Part shown: positions 8,502 through 19,300 of the stretch, piece by piece
How positions within the stretch are numbered: position 1 is the stretch's first letter
Layout of the letters: each line of letters begins with the position of its first letter
NCBI RefSeq assembly: GCF_050433565.1
Contig: NZ_JBNPWZ010000002.1
Span: 62,001-126,000 of the forward strand
DNA from: Ornithinibacillus bavariensis
GTDB taxonomy: Bacteria; Bacillota; Bacilli; Bacillales; Amphibacillaceae
DNA: 64,000 nucleotides
Direction of reading: 5' to 3'
Program-made: the position numbers and the translations under genes
The notes under the pieces: model-generated
Told to the model about the DNA's origin: nothing
The model's input: the letters and a program-made list of their open reading frames with translations, nothing else
Database searches by the model: none

Positions 8502-10938
8502 TGTGACTAGACATAAAAAGCGATTCTTTTTCACTCTTGTTGCTGTAGTACTAGGTATAGCTGTAATGACTAGTATGTTAATAGCTAAGGAAACCTTTTT
8601 TAATCTAATGGATGAGCAGGAGCAATTAACTGCTGGAAATGCAGATTTTCGGATTAAAGGAAATGAACGATTTTTCTCGGAAAGTGAATTGGATGGAGTC
8701 CTGGAAAAAGATGAATTAGCTGGTGAGGTTAGAATCTTAACGAAGCGTGGATTTGTAGACATGGACACTGAATATCCAGAACAGACTACAGTGAGATTTA
8801 TCGGCATCTCAAACCTTCAAAATGGACTAATTGAATTACCAGTTAAAGAGGGAGACATTACGGAGGAAGGACTCATTATAACGGAAAATGCTGCTGACCT
8901 TTGGAACAAAAATCTTGGAGATAAAGTAATGTTTCAGGGCATGGGTAGTTTGACAATAACAGCAATTGTTAACGAGGGAGGGATAATCAATAGCCCTGAA
9001 TCAATGGATGAAGCATTATTCCGTGATTTTGGAGTGATTGTACCTTTGAAAGTACTCCAAGGATGGACTGGAATGAACAACCAAATTTCAGAGTACCGGT
9101 TTAATGTGAAGAATGCTCTGGATAAGAGTCAATTATTATCATCCTATCAATTAAAATTAGAAGATACTAACTTATTTGTTCAGCCCATTGTTCTAGATAC
9201 ACAGCAATATAATGATATTGAGGGTATGTATTTTGTCTTTGATCTTATCGCTATTCTATCTATCTTTATCAGTGCATTTATTGCATTTAATATGATTAAT
9301 ACAAGTATTGTTGAGCGTAAAAGAGAGATTTCTATTATGAAAAGCTTAGGATATACAAAGGGAAATGTGTTTAAATTAGTTTTAAAGGAAGTTGGTTTTC
9401 TTGCAGTACTCGGAACTCTGTTTGGATTGGGCATAGGAATATGGCTTGGATTTGTTGTTCAGGATATGTTAATCACTGCAATTGTCACACAGGATATAGT
9501 CCATCATGTGGAAATCATTACTCCTTTAATCACAGCATCTCTTGTTGGCTTGATTTTCCCATTTATTGCTGCAGCATTACCATTATATAAAGCGGCAAAT
9601 ACCCCAATTCTAGAGGCAATGTTTAATAAGAATGTTTCATTCAGTACCTTAAATAAGCTACATATACCGCGAATAATTCTAGGGGCAATTTGTACTGGAA
9701 TCGGATTAATTGATAATGTATGGGCATTTCTATTCTTATTCGTTGGGCTTGTTCTTCTATTTCCATTATGGATGAAAATAGTTCAATTTGTACTAAGTCC
9801 TATTTTAGAGAGGATTTTTGGTTTTTCAGGGAAACAGGCAGTACGTTCGATACACCAATTTGTTAATCGTAATGCGAATACAGCAGCCATGCTTGCTATC
9901 GGTGTAAGCTTAGCCCTCTTTATGAGTGCAGCATTAAAATCATTACCAGAAGGCATGGAAGATGATATAAGAGAGACATTCGGTGGGGATATAATTATAG
10001 AGAAAGAAACACCATGGACCGATACGGATATACAAAGGGTAAACGGTTTGGCTGATATATCCGAGGTTTATTCTTACGCAGAGATACCGAATGTGACATG
10101 GCATACTCAACGTAATGCTATACGGGAGTTTTCGATTATCTCCTTTTCAGATTTAGACGGGGAAAATATGTTTAATGTAATAGAAAAAACGGATAAGAAT
10201 AGTGAATACCCCTCTATCTATGTTGGTGAACGTGCACTTCAAGAATGGGGCGGATATATTGGCGACCTTATCACATTGAATACACCTGCTAGTGAAGGTA
10301 GATTTTTCGTAAAAGGTACTGTTGAGACCTCTCACTACACAAGCTATGTTGGATTTGTTGAGGAAGCAGTTGTCAGAGATATCCTAAATTGGCCATGGAA
10401 CTATCATCTTGTAGTTGATGTAGCAGAAGAGGACTCAATTCCTATCATATTGTCAGGACTAGATAATATCTTTGGAGAAACTATCGTTTATGTGGACGTA
10501 ATGAGCTCAACCATTGAGCAGGCAAAAAGTGGCATAACGGGAATGAATGATTTGATGCAGGGTCTACTATTGCTAGTTATTGCGATATCTGCAATTGGTA
10601 TCAGTAATACATTATTTATGAATACGCTAGAACGTACGAGAGAGCTTGGAACTATGAGAGCACTTGGATTTACAAAGTGGCAAGTCAGATTTATGATTAT
10701 GGCAGAAGGTTTATTCATTGGTATTACAGGTGTTATTGTTGGAACATTATATGGAATTTTGGTTGTTTATTTAAATGCAATTTCAAAGCAAGCACCAATG
10801 TTTCTTAGTTTTTCGATTCCGTGGACTAGTTTAGCTTTGGCTATGGCGGGAGGAATTGCCTTCACGCTTATTGCCTCATGGCTACCTAGTAATTCAGCAT
10901 CACGAATACCAATAAAGGCAGCGATAAATTATGAATAA
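8470..10938 (+). CDS. FtsX-family ABC permease with two FtsX domains
   Basis: About 822 aa. An N-terminal helix (about 15-40) precedes an extracellular MacB-like domain of about 200 residues, then an FtsX block (about 255-375), a middle pair of helices, a second extracellular domain (about 480-680) and a final FtsX block (about 690-820). The FtsX turns NTSIVERKREISIMKSLG and LERTRELGTMRALG are clear. GGGAGG directly before 8461 favours the ATG at 8470. Substrate unknown; related systems export peptides or lipids or give drug tolerance. Confidence 0.88.
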   Translation: MLSSFRVSWRNVTRHKKRFFFTLVAVVLGIAVMTSMLIAKETFFNLMDEQEQLTAGNADFRIKGNERFFSESELDGVLEKDELAGEVRILTKRGFVDMDTEYPEQTTVRFIGISNLQNGLIELPVKEGDITEEGLIITENAADLWNKNLGDKVMFQGMGSLTITAIVNEGGIINSPESMDEALFRDFGVIVPLKVLQGWTGMNNQISEYRFNVKNALDKSQLLSSYQLKLEDTNLFVQPIVLDTQQYNDIEGMYFVFDLIAILSIFISAFIAFNMINTSIVERKREISIMKSLGYTKGNVFKLVLKEVGFLAVLGTLFGLGIGIWLGFVVQDMLITAIVTQDIVHHVEIITPLITASLVGLIFPFIAAALPLYKAANTPILEAMFNKNVSFSTLNKLHIPRIILGAICTGIGLIDNVWAFLFLFVGLVLLFPLWMKIVQFVLSPILERIFGFSGKQAVRSIHQFVNRNANTAAMLAIGVSLALFMSAALKSLPEGMEDDIRETFGGDIIIEKETPWTDTDIQRVNGLADISEVYSYAEIPNVTWHTQRNAIREFSIISFSDLDGENMFNVIEKTDKNSEYPSIYVGERALQEWGGYIGDLITLNTPASEGRFFVKGTVETSHYTSYVGFVEEAVVRDILNWPWNYHLVVDVAEEDSIPIILSGLDNIFGETIVYVDVMSSTIEQAKSGITGMNDLMQGLLLLVIAISAIGISNTLFMNTLERTRELGTMRALGFTKWQVRFMIMAEGLFIGITGVIVGTLYGILVVYLNAISKQAPMFLSFSIPWTSLALAMAGGIAFTLIASWLPSNSASRIPIKAAINYE

Positions 10939-10953
10939 GTGGGGATCATCATC

Positions 10954-11457
10954 ATGTCAGTAAAACATTCATTACTTGCCCTATTGTATGAAAAACCGCG
11001 ACATGGCTATGAATTAAAGACGGGTTTTGAAGAAATGGTGCAAGGGATGTGGCCTTTAAATGCTGGTCAAGTCTATACCACCCTTGATCGTTTGGAACGA
11101 GATCGATTAGTTGAAACTCCTGGCCATGATAAAAAGGATCGAAAACTATATACAATTACCGATGCTGGTAAAGAGGAACTTTGGGACTGGTTAGAGCAGC
11201 CTGTTGGAAGGTCTTTATTTAAAGACGAATTTTATTTTAAGTTTCTTTGTGCGAATCATGTTTCCTATGAAAATAAGCAGGTCATGATTAGAAATCAAAA
11301 GGAAACCATCATTAAGGATATTCTTCATCTGACACATTTGAAAAAACAAATGACTAGTTCTCATAATTTCACGATGAAGATGCTAATAGAAGGTGCACTA
11401 CTGCATTTAGAAGCAGATGTAAAATGGTTGGATATGATAGCAGAAATGAATAATTAA
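10954..11457 (+). CDS. PadR family transcriptional regulator
   Basis: 167 aa. The N-terminal PadR winged helix is clear: SLLALLYEKPRHGYELK, then AGQVYTTLDRLERDRLVE and KLYTITDAGKEEL. A C-terminal helical dimerisation domain (PadR_C) completes it. The start is 16 bp after the permease stop, within the same operon. PadR repressors of ABC efflux operons usually autoregulate, so the 47-bp inverted repeat at 7074-7120 is its probable site. Inducer unknown. Confidence 0.9.
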   Translation: MSVKHSLLALLYEKPRHGYELKTGFEEMVQGMWPLNAGQVYTTLDRLERDRLVETPGHDKKDRKLYTITDAGKEELWDWLEQPVGRSLFKDEFYFKFLCANHVSYENKQVMIRNQKETIIKDILHLTHLKKQMTSSHNFTMKMLIEGALLHLEADVKWLDMIAEMNN

Positions 11458-11462
11458 CGAAA

Positions 11463-11499
11463 GAACGGCGTCCGTTACAGAGGGATAGCCGTTTTTTTA
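11463..11499 (+). terminator. Terminator of the PadR/FtsX operon
   Basis: ACGGC and GCCGT arms with an interrupted GTCC/GGGA extension, then a run of seven T (imperfect stem). Confidence 0.65.
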
Positions 11500-11670
11500 T
11501 GAATATAAGTGGTCATATGCCTATTGCTGGAATTTTTTTAAAATACGTTCTTCTCTGCTTGACAGATTTAATTCTTTAATTAAATATAAGGCTAATACGC
11601 ACCGTGCAAGTTCAAACATACAAGTTATGCGATATAAAGAAATTCAATAGAAGTTAGGGAGGAATCTGCA

Positions 11671-13266
11671 GTGAGAAAGCTTTGGTATGGTGGAACAATC
11701 TATACAATGGAAAGAGAAAATGAGACAGTTGAGGCAGTTCTTGTAGAGGCAGACAGAATTAGTGCGGTAGGATCTTATGAAGAACTAGTTAAACAGGCTG
11801 ATGAATTATATAATTTAAACGGTGCAACGATGTATCCTGGTTTCGTGGACAGTCATCTACATATTATTTATCAAGGACAGAAATTAACTCGTCTTAATTT
11901 ATCAATGGCTACTACAACTGATGAAATGCTAGGGATGATAAGAGAGGCAGCAAAGAATACACCGAAGAACCAATGGTTATTCGGTGAAGGGTGGAATGAA
12001 AATAATTTTCCAGATAATCGCATTCCGACGATACAAGAACTTGATGCTATTCGAAAAGAGCCTATTTTATTGACCAGAATTTGTCATCATGTAGTTCTAG
12101 GAAATACAGCAGCACTTTCGGCTGGAGGGTATGACGAATCAAGTGCTTCTCCTTTCGGTGGCGAGATTGGTAGAGATGCAGATGGAAAGTTAAATGGACT
12201 ATTATATGAGCAAGCTGCCAATCCTGTAACAGAGGCAATTCTAAAGGAAGGCGAGGCATATGTGGATGAACTCACAAATACCCTTGACCTTGCAATTAAG
12301 GATATGCTTTCATATGGTTTAACCGGTGGACATACGGAGGATATGAGTTATTTTGGTAATTATAAAAACCCATTAACTGCTTATCAACGAGTGGTGGGGA
12401 TGAAACAGCATTTTCGGGTAAATCTATTACGACATCAGTCAGTTTTTGAAGAAATGATGGAAGATAATATTATATATAATGACTCATTTATCCAACTTGG
12501 AGCGATGAAGATTTTTGTTGATGGGGCCTTAGGTTGCTCAACTGCTGCATTATCAAACCCATATGCTGATCAGCCTAATAATAAAGGGCTATTAATCCAG
12601 TCAGATGATGAATTGGAAAGGCTGGTAAAACTTGCGCGAACCCACAATGAATCGGTTGCAGTTCATATTATCGGTGATGCGGGGGCAGAACAACTATTAA
12701 CTATTTTGGAAAAATATCCGTTAACTAATGGAAAAAGGGACCGATTAATTCATGCTTGTCTGTTAAGAGAAGACTTAGTAGAAAGAATGAAGAAACTGCG
12801 GGTAGTAATTGATATACAGCCAGCATTTGTACCATCTGACTTTCCTTGGGTGATTGATAGGCTAGGAGAAAATCGGCTTGAATGGGCCTATGCTTGGAAA
12901 AAATTGTTGGAACATGGATTCATGTGTGCTGCAGGTACGGATGCACCGGTAGAGGATATTAATCCTATCGCAACTATCTATGCAGCCGTTGAACGTAAGA
13001 AGCCTTATGAATCACATGATGGCTATTTGCCAGGTGAGAAATTAACACGTTTTCAAGCGGTTCAGTTATATACGCTTGGTAGCGCACAAGCAATCTGCAA
13101 GGAACATGAACAGGGCTTGATTAAGCCAGGTTATTTGGCTGATTTCTCAATTTTTGACCGGGATCTTTTCGAAGGAACTTCAGAGGAAATGCTTGCAGCT
13201 AAAGCAGTTAAAACAGTTGTTGCTGGAAGGATTGTGTATGAACTAGCTACTGATCTAGATTTGTGA
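11671..13266 (+). CDS. Amidohydrolase, YtcJ/NfdA-like
   Basis: 531 aa metal-dependent hydrolase of the amidohydrolase_3 group. An N-terminal beta domain is followed by the metal site His62/His64 (DSHLHII), IFVDGALGCST, VHIIGDAGAEQ, IHACLL and the catalytic Asp in CAAGTDAPVEDINP; a C-terminal urease-like beta portion ends in the conserved GYLADFSIFD. GTG start with AGGGAGG 8 bases upstream. It stands alone between terminators; a possible TTGACA (11559-11564) lies in the 213-bp upstream gap. Family members hydrolyse N-formyl or N-acyl compounds; substrate not predictable. Confidence 0.9.
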   Translation: MRKLWYGGTIYTMERENETVEAVLVEADRISAVGSYEELVKQADELYNLNGATMYPGFVDSHLHIIYQGQKLTRLNLSMATTTDEMLGMIREAAKNTPKNQWLFGEGWNENNFPDNRIPTIQELDAIRKEPILLTRICHHVVLGNTAALSAGGYDESSASPFGGEIGRDADGKLNGLLYEQAANPVTEAILKEGEAYVDELTNTLDLAIKDMLSYGLTGGHTEDMSYFGNYKNPLTAYQRVVGMKQHFRVNLLRHQSVFEEMMEDNIIYNDSFIQLGAMKIFVDGALGCSTAALSNPYADQPNNKGLLIQSDDELERLVKLARTHNESVAVHIIGDAGAEQLLTILEKYPLTNGKRDRLIHACLLREDLVERMKKLRVVIDIQPAFVPSDFPWVIDRLGENRLEWAYAWKKLLEHGFMCAAGTDAPVEDINPIATIYAAVERKKPYESHDGYLPGEKLTRFQAVQLYTLGSAQAICKEHEQGLIKPGYLADFSIFDRDLFEGTSEEMLAAKAVKTVVAGRIVYELATDLDL

Positions 13267-13291
13267 TTCAGATTTTAATATTTTTATTATA

Positions 13292-13328
13292 TGAAAAGCA
13301 TTGCCAAAAAAGGGTCGATGCTTTTTCA
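13292..13328 (+). terminator. Terminator of the amidohydrolase gene
   Basis: AAAAGCAT and ATGCTTTTT arms with an 18-base loop region, followed by T-rich sequence. Confidence 0.65.
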
Positions 13329-13437
13329 TTTGTCATAAATTATGCAGATTATTTGCTTGATATAAGTATAAGATTTATGATGACAATGTCATTAATATCA
13401 ATTTATTTCACTTATTAGAAGAAGAGAGGCACTACAT

Positions 13438-14532
13438 TTGACGCAGCTTATGAAAGACTTGAAGAAAATAATGATTACTGCTCTTGCTGCACTTGTTGGC
13501 GGAGCTTTGTTTAGCTTATTGCATATTCCTGTCCCATGGCTACTGGGGCCAATGCTTGTAATGGTGATTTGTAAAAATGTAATGAAATGGAACTTAACAT
13601 GGCCGAGTGAACTCCGAGATAGTGGAATGATAATAGTAGGCTATACAATTGGACTATCGATGACTTCTGCAGCTCTTAAAGAAATGGCTGAGCAGTTGCC
13701 TTCTATGCTTTTGCTAACAATTCTATTGATGCTATGGTGTTCGGGAATTGCCTTTTTAGTATCAAAGGTATCAAAGATAGATTTTCAATCGGCATTACTT
13801 GGAAGTATTCCTGGAGGGCTCACGCAGGTTATTATGCTTGCTGAGGAGACGAAGGGTATTAACCTCGCAGTTGTCACCATCACTCAAGTTCTAAGACTCA
13901 TGATTATTGTCATTTCTATGCCACTGTTAGTTATGTTACCGATATTTAGCAATGTATCAGGGGACCAAGTATCGACTACCACTGTGGATTCAGTCGGAAT
14001 GTTTCCGAATATAGTATTCTTTGCACTGGTGTGTATTGTGTTCGCAATAGGTGGAAACAAAATACATTTTCCTACCGCCTATTTATTAGGTCCAATTATC
14101 GGAACAGCATTATTGCAGCTCACTGGTGTGGCAGGCCCCCATTTACCGGCAGCCGTTGTCGATTTAGCACAGCTTATGATTGGGAGCCATGTTGGCCTTA
14201 TGCTACAAACAGATCAAATTGTCAAAAAAGGATGGACGTTTACACTTGCAATTGGAAGTGGAATTCTGCTTATGGTAGGATCCATTTTACTTAGTATATT
14301 ATTAACAGTTCTTCACGATGTCTCACATGCTACCGCATTATTGAGCCTCGCGCCTGGGGGAATGGATCAAATGGGAATTATTGCTCATGAAATTAATGCG
14401 GATTTATCGATGGTATCGGGATATCAGCTATTTCGAACCTTTTTTATCTTTTTTGCTATACCTCCATTATTAAAAGTGTTGTTTAAAGCAATGGAACGGA
14501 AAAATCATCAGGTGAGTAAGGATACTAAATAA
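13438..14532 (+). CDS. AbrB-family membrane protein (PF05145)
   Basis: 364 aa with about ten hydrophobic helices in two related halves. Duplicated motifs LLGSIPGGLTQV (about residues 120-131) and LLSLAPGGMDQM (about 300-311), with LLGPM and LLGPI, are characteristic of the family once named ammonia monooxygenase/AbrB. This is not the AbrB DNA-binding regulator. A TTG start fits GAGAGG at 8 bases; the next ATG is at 13450. Probably a transporter or regulator of small-molecule flux; role unknown. The 51-bp repeat array begins 57 bp after the stop. Confidence 0.85.
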   Translation: MTQLMKDLKKIMITALAALVGGALFSLLHIPVPWLLGPMLVMVICKNVMKWNLTWPSELRDSGMIIVGYTIGLSMTSAALKEMAEQLPSMLLLTILLMLWCSGIAFLVSKVSKIDFQSALLGSIPGGLTQVIMLAEETKGINLAVVTITQVLRLMIIVISMPLLVMLPIFSNVSGDQVSTTTVDSVGMFPNIVFFALVCIVFAIGGNKIHFPTAYLLGPIIGTALLQLTGVAGPHLPAAVVDLAQLMIGSHVGLMLQTDQIVKKGWTFTLAIGSGILLMVGSILLSILLTVLHDVSHATALLSLAPGGMDQMGIIAHEINADLSMVSGYQLFRTFFIFFAIPPLLKVLFKAMERKNHQVSKDTK

Positions 14533-14588
14533 GGGTCTGAAACATGAGGATAGAAGTACTTTTCTGGTTACCTTAAAAGCCTAATTCC

Positions 14589-14895
14589 ATGAAAAAAGAG
14601 TAACTATGTCTAATAGAGATGTTCTAATAGACTAAATCAATGAAAAAAGAGTAACTATGTCTAATAGAGATGTTCTAATAGACTAAATCAATGAAAAGAG
14701 AGTAAGTATGTCTAATAGAGACGTTCTAATAGACTAAATCAATGAAAAAAGAGTAACTATGTCTAATAGAGATGTTCTAATAGACTAAATCAATGAAAAA
14801 AGAGTAAGTATGTCTAATAGAGACGTTCTAATAGACAAACTCAATGGTAAAAAGAGTAAATATGTCTAATAGAAACGTTCCAAAAGCCGAACTCA
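14589..14895. repeat. Tandem array of 51-bp units, six copies
   Basis: Six head-to-tail units begin at 14589, 14640, 14691, 14742, 14793 and 14844 (the last is 52 bp), with a decayed seventh from 14896. Units 1, 2 and 4 are identical; units 3 and 5 share GTAAGTATG and GACGTTC; unit 6 is diverged. Each unit contains two copies of TCTAATAGA five bases apart, so GTCTAATAGA and TCTAATAGAC can pair with one A-A mismatch. No frame stays open through a unit on either strand. It fills most of the 494-bp convergent gap 14533-15026. Confidence 0.95.
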
Positions 14896-14994
14896 ATGAA
14901 AACCCATTGAAAAGAGTTTAATCGATGCGTGATAATAGCCAACCTTTTGTCTAAACCATGGGGGAATGGATTATATAAGCACTGTCATAATAGC

Positions 14995-15021
14995 AAAACC
15001 GCTTCACGAGGGGAAGCGGTT
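14995..15021 (-). terminator. Terminator of the 3-hydroxyacyl-CoA dehydrogenase gene
   Basis: AACCGCTTC (14997-15005) pairs with GAAGCGGTT (15013-15021); on the minus strand the stem runs into TTTT. It lies 5 bp after the stop codon. Confidence 0.8.
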
Positions 15022-15026
15022 AACTG

Positions 15027-15926
15027 TTAATTATCTAAAAAGCCAGGATCCTTAAACATTGGATTAGGATACTTATAAAATCCTTCTCCTGTTTCAATTC
15101 CAAGTTTTCCTTTATCGATATACTCTGTTTTAAGAAAATCTGCCATACGTTGAAACTCTTCATCCCCGGTTGCTTTCACTTTAGCTACTGTAATATTATA
15201 AGCTGTTCTAATTCCAACAACATCCAGAATTGCAAACGGACCTTGTGGTGCTCCAGTTGCAATCATCCATGTCTTATCAATGGTATCTACATCGGCAATC
15301 CCATTCACTAATAGTTTTTGACCTGCCTCCAAAAAGGGAACTAACAGGGAATTCAGGATATATCCTGGTTGTTCTTTGTACAAAGGAAGGGCAACCATCC
15401 CAATTGCCTTGGCAAATTCAATAATATCTTGAAAAACTTTTTCATCGGTACCTGGATGTTTCATGATTTCTGCAGTATTGTTATTCCAAATTTCATTGGC
15501 AAAGTGAAGAGCAAGGAACTTATCTGGTCTTCCTGTTGCTTCTGCAAATTGACTTGGTAAAAGGGTAGAAGAATTGGTTGCAAATATCGTATGATTTGGA
15601 GCAACTTGTGCTAGCTTTTTATAAAAATCCATCTTAATGTCAACAACTTCTGGAACGGCTTCGATCAAGAGATCTGCTGAAGAAACAGCCTTAGACAAAT
15701 CACTGTAAAAATTCATGCGGTTGTAAGCATTGTCTACTTCTTCTTGTGTAGCTCCTAGATCTTCTTGATAGCGTGCTTTCAGCTTTTGTATTCTATCCTT
15801 TGCTATTTCAATTGCCTCGTCGTTAATATCAAAAACAGAAACATTAAATCCTTTATATGCGGTTTGGTAGGCAATTTGACTTCCTAAAACTCCACTTCCA
15901 GCTACAGTGATATTTTTGTAATCCAT
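15027..15926 (-). CDS. 3-hydroxyacyl-CoA (3-hydroxybutyryl-CoA) dehydrogenase-like protein
   Basis: 299 aa. Rossmann motif VAGSGVLGSQIAYQTA at residues 8-23 with Asp34 (VFDIND) as NAD selector; the catalytic region has ATNSSTLLPSQFAEATGRPDKFLALHFANEIW, in place of the usual HFFNP, then GYILNSLLVPFLEAG in the C-terminal dimerisation domain. It oxidises the 3-hydroxyl of acyl-CoA or related 3-hydroxy acids. The HFANEIW segment shows it is a divergent branch, so the substrate may differ from 3-hydroxybutyryl-CoA. ATG behind AAAGGAG. Monocistronic. Confidence 0.85.
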   Translation of the reverse strand: MDYKNITVAGSGVLGSQIAYQTAYKGFNVSVFDINDEAIEIAKDRIQKLKARYQEDLGATQEEVDNAYNRMNFYSDLSKAVSSADLLIEAVPEVVDIKMDFYKKLAQVAPNHTIFATNSSTLLPSQFAEATGRPDKFLALHFANEIWNNNTAEIMKHPGTDEKVFQDIIEFAKAIGMVALPLYKEQPGYILNSLLVPFLEAGQKLLVNGIADVDTIDKTWMIATGAPQGPFAILDVVGIRTAYNITVAKVKATGDEEFQRMADFLKTEYIDKGKLGIETGEGFYKYPNPMFKDPGFLDN

Positions 15927-15999
15927 GTTAGATCTCCTTTATATTATCATCACGGTTATAGCTTTTCTTTCCGAACACAAATTATTCTAATAAATTATC

Positions 16000-16028
16000 T
16001 TGACAAAAATTAACCTCTAGTTTAATCT
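16000..16028 (+). promoter_or_regulatory. Sigma-A promoter of the T-box leader
   Basis: TTGACA (16000-16005), 17-bp spacer, TAATCT (16023-16028). Confidence 0.8.
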
Positions 16029-16034
16029 AATTTT

Positions 16035-16320
16035 TAATATTAAGTCGGTTAAATTCGTTGACGAGAATGAGTAGGCATGAGAACTGAACCACAGAGAGTT
16101 GACATTTTGGTGAAAGTCAATGTTCCGTTCATGTTGAATATCCTCTCTGAGAAGGAAAGCTGAAACTTGTAAGCTAAGCTTTTCCGGGTATCCGCCGTTA
16201 AAAGGATCGCGTATGTTTGTACGTTGAAGGAGTGCTAGATAATCGTAATTTTTTGGCGGAATCTAGAATCAGGGTGGTAACACGGGTAAAACTCGTCCCT
16301 ATATAGGGACGGGTTTTTTT
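16035..16320 (+). ncRNA. T-box leader, isoleucine-specific
   Basis: tRNA-sensing leader controlling the downstream isoleucyl-tRNA synthetase. The specifier loop GAATATCC offers ATC (16140-16142, Ile), opposite the AGAGAGTT element near 16093. The T-box sequence AGGGTGGTAACACGGG is at 16271-16286; its TGGT can pair with the ACCA end of uncharged tRNA-Ile. The terminator has 10-bp arms 16291-16300 and 16305-16314 followed by seven or more T. Uncharged tRNA would favour the antiterminator and read-through. Confidence 0.95.
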
Positions 16321-16388
16321 TATTGCTTAAACAGACTAAGGGCTTTTTACCGACTAGATTTAAATATGAAAAAAGGAGTGGGAAATGA

Positions 16389-19300
16389 ATGGGAAATGAG
16401 AGGGAAAGTGAATCTGCAGTACAACGAGAAAAGCGATTAAGTAACCTGTGGAAAAGAGAGGAAACCTTTAAGAAGTCAATTGAAAATCGTAAGGGGAGAG
16501 AAAAATTTGTGCTTTATGAGGGACCTCCGACAGCAAATGGAATGCCTCATGCTGGTCACGTATTGGGAAGAGTCATTAAGGACTTTATCGGTAGGTACAA
16601 AACGATGCAAGGATATCAAGTGATTCGTAAAGCAGGGTGGGATACACATGGATTGCCTGTAGAACTAGGAGTAGAAAAGAAGATTGGTATATCAGGTAAA
16701 AAGGATATTGAGGCTTATGGAGTAGAAAAGTTTATCGCAGAATGCAAGAAAAGTGTATTTGATTATGAACGAGAATGGCGCATGTTTACTGAAGCTATCG
16801 GTTATTGGGTTGATATGGATAACCCATATATTACCTTGGAAAATAATTATATTGAAAGTGTTTGGTATATCTTAGCTACCATCCATGAAAAAGGATTACT
16901 TACAAAGGGACATCGAGTAACACCGTACTGTCCTAGCTGTCAAACCTCACTTAGCTCCCATGAGGTTGCTCAAGGATATAAAGATGTAAAAGATTTATCA
17001 GCGACAGTAAAATTTAAAGTAAAGGGCACTAATCAAGAATATTTCCTTGGCTGGACGACAACACCATGGACACTTCCAGCCAATGTTGGCTTAGCAGTTC
17101 ATAATGATTTGGAATATGTAAAGGTTAAGCAGAATGATAACGTATATATTGTTGCAGAAAATCTAGTAGAAAAGGTTTTTAAAAATGATTATGAGGTTCT
17201 AAGTAATCATAAAGGAAGTGAGTTTATCGGACTCCATTACGAGGCACCTTTCGATTATTTAAAATTAAATAAAGGTCATGTCGTGGTCGCAGCAGATTTT
17301 GTTACCGTAACTAGCGGAACTGGTATCGTTCATCTTGCGCCTGCTTATGGGGAAGATGATTATCGTACTGTTCAAGAAAATGGGTTAGATTTTGTTAATA
17401 TAGTTGACCAAGTAGGATGTTATACAGAGGAAACTGGGATACTTGCAGGTAAATTTGCCAAAGATAGTGATGTAGCAATCATCAAAATGCTTTCAGAAAA
17501 AGGATTATTATTCTCTAAGGAAAAATATGAACATAGCTATCCCCATTGCTGGCGCTGTGACGCACCTCTCCTCTATTATGCTATGGAAGGATGGTTTATC
17601 AAGACAACTGAAATAAAAGAGGAAATCATTCAAAATAATGAACAGATTCATTGGCACCCGGAACATATGAAACACGGCCGGTTTGGTGATTTCTTGGAAA
17701 ATATAGTCGATTGGAATATAGGTAGAAATCGTTACTGGGGAACCCCACTGAATGTGTGGATTTGTGATAGCTGCAACTATGAGTACACACCAAAAAGTAT
17801 TCAAGATTTAAAACAAAATGCTAAGGGTAAGGTTTCTGAAAACCTGGAACTCCATAAGCCATATGTTGATCAAGTATTACTTTTTTGTCCAGCCTGTAAC
17901 GGGGAAATGAAGCGAACAAAAGAGGTAGTTGATGTATGGTTTGATAGTGGATCCATGCCATTTGCACAGTACCATTACCCATTTGAAAATAAGGAACTAT
18001 TTGAAAATCAATTTCCTGCTGATGTTGTCGTTGAAGGGGTCGATCAAACACGTGGGTGGTTTTATAGTCTATTGACCGTATCAACCCTATTCTCTGGAAA
18101 GCCATCTTATAAACGAGTCCTATCTCTAGGCCATATTTTAGATGAGGATGGTCAGAAAATGTCAAAGAGCAAGGGAAATGTAATCAATCCAATGGAGTTA
18201 GTAGAAAAATACGGTGCAGATGCATTACGGTGGTCATTACTAGTGGACAGTGCGCCATGGACTAATAAACGTTTTTCAGCAAATATTGTGGGCCAGGCAA
18301 AGTCGAAATTAGTAGATACAATCGCTAATATTTATTCATTTTACTCCTTGTATGCCGAAATTGATCACTTCATTCCTAAAAAACATGGTCAAGGTAAGAA
18401 GACATTACTTGATAAATGGGTTTTAACAAGATTAAATACAGTTATTAAAAGCGTTATTAGCCATCTTGATGATTATGCATTTAACCCTGCGGCAAGAGAG
18501 ATAGCCTCTTTTGTGGATGAGGTTAGTAACTGGTATATTCGCCGTTCGAGACACCGCTTTTGGAGTGAGGAAATGAATGATGATAAGCTAGCTGCTTACC
18601 ATACCTTATATGAAGTATTGGTTTCGTTAAGTAGATTACTTGCACCATTTACTCCGTTTATTACTGATGATATTCATCGTGTATTGACAGGAAACAGTGT
18701 CCATCTAGAAGATTTTCCTGTCATCAGAGAAGATTACATCGATTTAGAGCTAGAAAGGGAGATGGGAGGAGTCCTTCAAGTGATTGAGCTTGCCCGTAGT
18801 GCTCGCAATACAGCAAATCTAAAAACGAAACAGCCGCTTTATGAATTAATTATTGTTGGGAAAAAACAACATATCAGCTTTTTATTAAAGTATAGTGAAA
18901 TTATCCGAGATGAGATAAACGTAAAGAAGGTTATTGTTAAAGAAATCAGTGATGCTGAGGACCTATTTGAATATGAAGTCAAGCCAAATTATTCAACTGC
19001 TGGTCCTAGGCTAGGAAAAGATATTAGAATAGTGCAAATGCTATTAAAAGAACTGTCAGAAGAAGAATGTAAAAGGATTATTAAAAAAGGCTATTTCGAT
19101 TATTTATCAGAGGCTGGAAATGCGCTGAGATTGGGAATAGAGGATTTGTTAATTAGGCAAAAAACAAAAAATGGGTTAGAGATGACTAAGAATGATACCT
19201 ATACTGTATTCCTAAACACAGAGGTGGATGAAGAACTACGAAAGGAGGGGCTTGCTCGTGAGTTGATTAGAGCAGTTCAACTTTACAGAAAGGAGTTAAA

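Noticed and set aside
14606..14635. Nine-codon reading frame MSNRDVLID in each repeat unit
   Set aside because: It recurs only because the unit repeats, has a poor ribosome site, and unit 6 changes its ending; the GAT/GAC changes alone are weak evidence for coding.
14589..14895. CRISPR array
   Set aside because: Whole 51-bp units are repeated with no unique spacers, and no cas genes are near.
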